Source: Hepatocystis sp. ex Piliocolobus tephrosceles (taxonomy: Eukaryota; Apicomplexa; Aconoidasida; Haemosporida; Plasmodiidae). From it: a stretch of DNA of 12,500 nt. The DNA lies in contig CABPSV020000227.1 of assembly GCA_902459845.2 (NCBI GenBank), positions 1-12,500 on the forward strand, written 5' to 3'. The notes under the pieces were generated by a model. That model was not told where the DNA came from. It was given only the letters and a program-made list of their open reading frames with translations, and made no database searches. Positions 8,593 through 12,500 of the stretch are shown here, piece after piece (the first letter of the stretch is position 1; the number at the start of each line of letters is the position of its first letter). A program made the translations under genes and the position numbers.

Positions 8593-8740
8593 AAAAAAAA
8601 AATGGCTTGATTATTTGTATTTATTTTCATCCATTTGTGTCAAATTTTATATATTTTTAAATTTTTTTTTTTTTTTTTGCATATGTAAAATTTAAATAAG
8701 GATAAAAAAAAATATTGTTAAATTATACAGATATGATATA

Positions 8741-10059
8741 ATGAATGTTAATGAAGAAAAAAAAAAAAATTTACATCATTTATTTAGTAAAAATGATGAA
8801 GAAATTAGTAAAGTAAAAGATATTATGCAAGAAGTAGAACAGGTTTTACTTTTTTTTGCTAATAATAATAAAATATATTATAAATATTATGAAGTAGATG
8901 AAGATGATACTACATTACACTTTACAGAATATAATAATGTGGATGTAGGCAAACTTGTTTTTTACATAAATGACATTTTAAAAGTAATAATCTCTAAAAT
9001 TAAAAAAATATATATATAAATTGTAAAATATATACATGTGTTATGTATAACTTATGAAATTAACATAAATTATAAAAAGAAATAAAAAAAATAAAACACT
9101 CAGTTTACATTTATTATAAAATTTTTTTTTCTTTTTTTAAGTTTGAAAATTTATTAGACATTATTTGGAATGAAAATGGTAGTAAATTCTTTGATCCGAA
9201 TTTTTTAAATGGTATAAAAAAAAAATATATTTACACATATACATAATAGTTTATCTAGGTATATATATATATATGTATATGTAATATTTCTATTGTTTTG
9301 TCTGGCTTTTTTTGTCTGGTTACTTCTGTAAATGAAATTTTAGTAACACAATAAAACAAAGCAACGTTAGCAGAAATAACAGCCAAAATATATATCTTTA
9401 TATACGTATTAATGTAGGAAGAATTCGACGTGTATACGATAATAATTTAATTTTATTACAACAAACATATAAAGGTTCATTCGGTAATGAAGGAAGATAT
9501 TTTTACCTTTTAGCACAAAACACACAGGTATATATAAAATAGACAATGAAAACTAAACACTTTATGTATATTTTTTTTTTTTTTTTTTTTTTTTGTAACA
9601 CTTTGCATAAAAAAAATAATAGCTTATTATTATATTTATCATACGCTGTGGTTAAATATAATATTAAATCACAACTTATTTTATTCACTATTTTTTTTTT
9701 AGCTAAATGCTAATACATATGTAATTTCTTGTGTGTCATTAAATGTTAATGACAATTATCCCAAAAATAAAAAAAAAAAATTTCATAATCCATTAGTTCC
9801 AAAAGTAAACAATTTTTCACTGGACTTGGAATGTGATGAAAATATAAAAAACTCAAAGTTAGTAAAGATGTTTATAAATTTATCTGGATATCTTATAGAA
9901 AAGAAAGATAATCATATAAAAGTTACATACGTGTGTTCGGTAATAATATGCTACCATATATACAAATAAATATATGAACATATACAATTTCGTGTATACA
10001 TACATCTTTTTATTTTATGTTTCTTTTTTAAGCACCTAAAAGGAATTTGTATTATATAG

Positions 10060-10090
<31 letters not shown>

Positions 10091-10383
10091 ATTTATTTAA
10101 AACACAATAATACTGAACAATTAAATAATACACCACATACGTGTTTCCATCACTTTTTTTTAATTTATTTTTTTTTTTTTAGATTAATTTAAATACTTCC
10201 TCTTTAGTTCCGAATTTTCTTTTACGAGTAGTAAAAGCCAACACAATGATGAATGTAGCTACAATGAAACAAAAATCTTTTTGTAATAAAAATAAAATAA
10301 TTCACACTGTATTTTTGATATGTATATATATGTGTATATTAAAGCAGTATGCAAAAAAAAAAAAAAAAAATTACAACATCTAA
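8741..10383 (+). CDS. START-domain (StAR-related lipid transfer) protein, multi-exon
   Basis: Proposed join: 8741-8983, 9142-9211, 9418-9527, 9703-9939, 10183-10383. Introns have GT donors (GTAATA, GTATAA, GTATAT, GTAATA) and AG acceptors after T-rich tracts; phases are 0, 1, 0, 0 and the frame stays open. The product is 286 aa. START domains form a helix-grip fold enclosing one lipid and carry phospholipid, ceramide or sterol between membranes; the ligand here cannot be read. Visible family features are a YYKYYE strand (47-52), the first domain helix into LLDIIW with tryptophan at 90 and F-F-D-P soon after (the usual W-x-D region), GRIRRVYD, GRYFYLLAQ and VISCVSL strands, LSGYLIE then VTYV (the usual GY ... 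TYV region), and VPNFLLRVVKAN beginning the C-terminal lid helix. No signal peptide or membrane segment is seen; the N-terminus is acidic and lysine-rich. The unspliced frame stops in intron 1 at 9019. The 3' end is uncertain: the last 33 codons look non-coding, and a donor at 10283 could join an exon at 10859-10884 to give 261 aa. Confidence 0.8.
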
Positions 10384-10858
10384 TTTAAGAATAAATGTAA
10401 TTTGTACAAATAAGTACTAAATATATATATGTATATATACGTATATGTGTACACGTATGTGCGTGCGTTTCGCATATATTAATTAATTACTAGTACTTAT
10501 ATTTGAATTCTTCTTTTTTGCTAAGAAAAAAATGATTATTTTTTAAATGTATAAAATAGTGTTTTTAAAGATATTTATTGATTTCCACTGTTGAAAATTT
10601 TTTTTTTTTTTTAAAAAACTGCTATCAATTCAGTTTTACTATTTATATAAACCATGAAAAGATTTATAAAGAATTCATGTTCTTACAAAAAAAAAAAAAA
10701 AAAAAAAAAAAATGCATGTATACCGTACATACATATACACATATGGTTATGCATATAGTTATGTATATAATTATGAGCATATGTTATTGTCTAGGTATTC
10801 ATATTGTTTTATTTCCTTCTTTTTTTTTTTTTTTTTTTTCACTTTGTTTTTTTTTTAG

Positions 10859-10884
10859 GGGATGAAGATCATATCCTAACGTAA
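10859..10884 (+). other. Candidate alternative terminal exon of the START-domain gene
   Basis: A strong acceptor (T12AG ending 10858) precedes GG GAT GAA GAT CAT ATC CTA ACG TAA. Joined to the GTAATA donor at 10283, which has the same hexamer as introns 1 and 4 of this gene, the split codon becomes TGG. The protein then ends ...KQKSFWDEDHILT instead of running into AT-microsatellite and poly-Lys codons. The intron would be 576 nt, longer than the other four (158-243 nt). The frame fits, but this is an inference from splice-site appearance only. Confidence 0.4.
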
Positions 10885-11393
10885 ATTATTATTCAGTAAA
10901 TAGTGGTTTACTTCTACAGGGTTAGTTTTGGCTAAAAAATTATTAACAGTATGTCTGCTGTGAATTTTTTTTTTAAGTTTGTCAAAATGCAAACTGAAAA
11001 TATTCTAAAAAAAAAAGAAATATATACATATAAACATATATAAATATATATAATTTGAGAAAAAAATAAGGAAAGGAACACATTATGAAGAAAAGTAGAA
11101 ATTGTGTAAATAAAACAACACAAAGCAATATCAGAAAAAAAATATATATGTGATTTTTAACATTTTGTGTTCAACAAAAAAAAAAAAAAAATAATGTTAT
11201 ATAAAATTGTAAGTAAAAATTGATACATATATGGAACTTTTTTTTTTTTTTTTTTTTTTTTTTTGTTTTAAGATATTGCTTTAATGTATGTAATGATAAC
11301 AAATATGTAATGTTCGAATGTCTTATCACTTATACTTTTTTTCATTTCATTCACAAAACACGTAGATATGTATATGTATATATATGCGTGTGC

Positions 11394-11432
<39 letters not shown>

Positions 11433-11461
11433 TTACATCAAAAGATAAACTTTTGAAAATA

Positions 11462-11508
11462 ACGCTTGGGAGTATTATTAAGGCCAGCCACGATAAACGT
11501 GTTAGGGT
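11462..11508. other. GC-rich island with a small hairpin and a following T-run; possible ncRNA, strand unproven
   Basis: By hand count 22 of 47 bases are G or C, against far lower values on both sides. It contains the inverted repeat CACG-ATAAA-CGTG (11489-11501) with outer CC/GG pairs, followed by a T-run from about 11508 that would suit Pol III termination on the + strand. No tRNA cloverleaf, B-box (GGTTCGA), snRNA signature or C/D boxes are recognised. It could equally be a coding exon: open frames cross it on both strands. Confidence 0.25.
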
Positions 11509-11823
11509 TTTTTTTTTTCTTTTTATGATCATTTTAAAATAAAATTATATTTTCTTTTAAATAAAGTTCTACTTTTGTTACCACTAAAAATATATTTAAT
11601 TTTTTTTTTTTCTTCTTTTATTTTAAATATAAACTTGAAACTGAAACATATATTTAAAATGTCTTCAATTATGTATATTTAAAATATCGATATGTTATCT
11701 TATTGTATGTGCTATTTTAAAGTTGTTTTACAAAAAAATGGCGTTCATGTTTTTATAGTGGCGTAAAAAAAAAAAAAAGTATAAAATTTAAATAATAATT
11801 GATAGAGGAAACAAAAATTATTG

Positions 11824-11883
11824 ATGTATATGTATGTATATATGTATATGTATGTATATGTATGTGGATGTATGTGGATGTAT
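11824..11883. repeat. TGTATG-type microsatellite with TGTATGTGGA variants
   Basis: Imperfect repeats of TATG/TGTA units, ending with two copies of a GTATGTGGAT variant. Non-coding simple sequence. Confidence 0.8.
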
Positions 11884-12067
11884 ATGAATTACATGCATAC
11901 TGAATATGTTTAAGCAAGTTTATGTAACATGTTTATTAATAAGCAATTCATACGAAACTTTTCTTTTAAACAATTTTACATCATAGAAAAATTAATTGTT
12001 TTAAAAAGCATAAACAAATATACATACATATATGTAATAACAGCTCATTTTTTTTTTTTTTTTTTTT

Positions 12068-12134
12068 ACTTTCATAACTACTTTCATAACTACTTATATA
12101 ACTACTTATATAACTACTTACATAACTACTTATG
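12068..12134. repeat. 12-bp tandem repeat (about 5.5 copies)
   Basis: The element ATAACTACTT(T/A)(C/T) has its ATAACT at 12074, 12086, 12098, 12110 and 12122, exactly 12 bases apart. Because 12 is a multiple of three, an open frame through it reads as a four-residue repeat (F-H-N-Y / L-Y-N-Y), which makes the weak ORF at 11929-12165 look periodic without being a likely gene. Confidence 0.9.
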
Positions 12135-12500
12135 GGTATGTAAAAACATTATAACAATTTTTTAGCAATTTATTATTTTTTTTAGTTTTTGTTCATTATG
12201 TATTTAAAATTGGAGTCATACCAGTTTAATTTTTTTTTTTTTTTTTTTTTTTTTTTAAGTATAGTAAAGCTAATATATCTCAAAATAAAAATATTAAGTA
12301 TTTATAAAAAAAGTATATATATATATACCACACATAAAACATAATATAATAATGACATATACACATGAATGTATGTATATGATTTATGTTTAAACGAATG
12401 ATTACATAAAAAAAAATAAAAAGATCTGACAAAACATTTTGAATTATTTTAATTAAAAAATTTAAAACATAAATATAGCTATGAAGCTTTCTTATTTTTC

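Larger units (their letters stand above)
7145..8740. other. Intergenic region between RPC4 and START-domain genes
   Basis: About 1.6 kb of A and T runs (for example about 7167-7190 and 7328-7347), TATG microsatellite sequence at about 7460-7500, a TAAA microsatellite at about 7704-7726, a diverged duplication at about 7780-7855 (TATTAATATAAACTA / TATTAGTACAAACTA, each followed by an A-run), and a 40-bp tandem repeat at 8481-8592. I find no exon with conserved content. The promoter of the START gene is expected towards the right end. Confidence 0.65.
10384..12500. other. Region downstream of the START gene, no confirmed gene
   Basis: About 2.1 kb of mostly simple sequence: TATG/TACG tracts (about 10425-10465), an A-run at about 10688-10712, T-runs (about 10819-10839, 11239-11264, 11397-11429, 12048-12067, 12229-12256), a TGTATG tract (11824-11883) and a 12-bp array (12068-12134). 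Less AT-rich patches occur at 10859-10960 and 11462-11508. Short open frames exist, for example one starting at 11929, but they read through homopolymers and repeats and resemble no known family. The 3' UTR of the START gene and perhaps the promoter of a gene beyond the window lie here. Confidence 0.6.

Noticed and set aside
8984..9019. Read-through end of START exon 1 (V-I-I-S-K-I-K-K-I-Y-I)
   Set aside because: Intron sequence after a GTAATA donor; the START domain continues in frame from 9142.
10578..10865. 95-codon frame including T-I-Y-I-N-H-E-K-I-Y-K-E-F
   Set aside because: A short coding-like piece, but it starts at TTG and is flanked by T- and A-runs translating to poly-Phe and poly-Lys. 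I could not join it to the START gene without a weak donor at 10347.
11220..11456. 78-codon frame with poly-Phe at both ends
   Set aside because: Two long T-runs create the frame; no ATG at its left end and no recognisable domain.
11489..11515. Telomere-like GTTAGGGTTTTT
   Set aside because: One partial match only; no tandem telomere heptamers, and flanking genes are internal housekeeping genes.
12181..12240. Short open frames on both strands after TTTTTTTTAG (for example F-V-H-Y-V-F-K-I-G-V-I-P-V)
   Set aside because: Only 13-17 codons, equally plausible on both strands, with no partner exon in the window.
1..12500. tRNA, rRNA, CRISPR, transposon, phage or defence-system signatures
   Set aside because: None found: no cloverleaf or B-box, no spaced direct-repeat array with unique spacers, no transposase or integrase motifs, and the organism is eukaryotic.

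Overview
This looks like nuclear chromosomal DNA from an extremely AT-rich malaria parasite (Plasmodium or a close relative). The support is very long A and T homopolymers (up to 48 bases), (AT)n and TATG-type microsatellites between genes, asparagine/lysine-rich insertions inside otherwise conserved proteins, A-rich sequence before start codons, and short AT-rich introns of the GTAATA...TTTAG type. I cannot fix the species. I see no mobile element, CRISPR array, viral gene, tRNA or rRNA.

Layout: four recognisable genes, all on the + strand and head to tail. (1) Up to 1110: replication factor C small subunit 3 (yeast Rfc3 / human RFC5 type), whose first exon lies upstream of the window. (2) 3161-4804: B (regulatory) subunit of DNA polymerase alpha-primase, a single intact exon. 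(3) 6134-7144: a protein whose C-terminus matches RNA polymerase III subunit RPC4 (POLR3D/Rpc53). (4) 8741 to about 10383 or 10884: a five- or six-exon gene for a START-domain (StAR-related lipid transfer) protein, rebuilt here from splice sites and reading frame. The ordinary ORFs over gene 4 are single exons running into introns.

The spacers of 1.3 to 2.1 kb are mostly homopolymers and microsatellites, but some parts stand out. A candidate two-exon microprotein gene (49 aa) lies at 1789-2460 between genes 1 and 2. A 23-bp tandem array alternating TGCACA and TGTACA cores sits just upstream of the RPC4 gene. A 40-bp array precedes the START gene. A 47-base island of nearly 50% GC with a small hairpin and a following T-run lies at 11462-11508 in an otherwise very AT-rich tail.

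Genes 1 and 2 both act in replication-fork priming and clamp loading (RFC loads PCNA at primers made by Pol alpha-primase). Gene 3 belongs to the Pol III transcription machinery and gene 4 to lipid transfer. Their adjacency is probably ordinary synteny rather than an operon. I find no convincing novel multi-gene system. The most novel items are the possible microprotein gene, the promoter-proximal array and the GC island.
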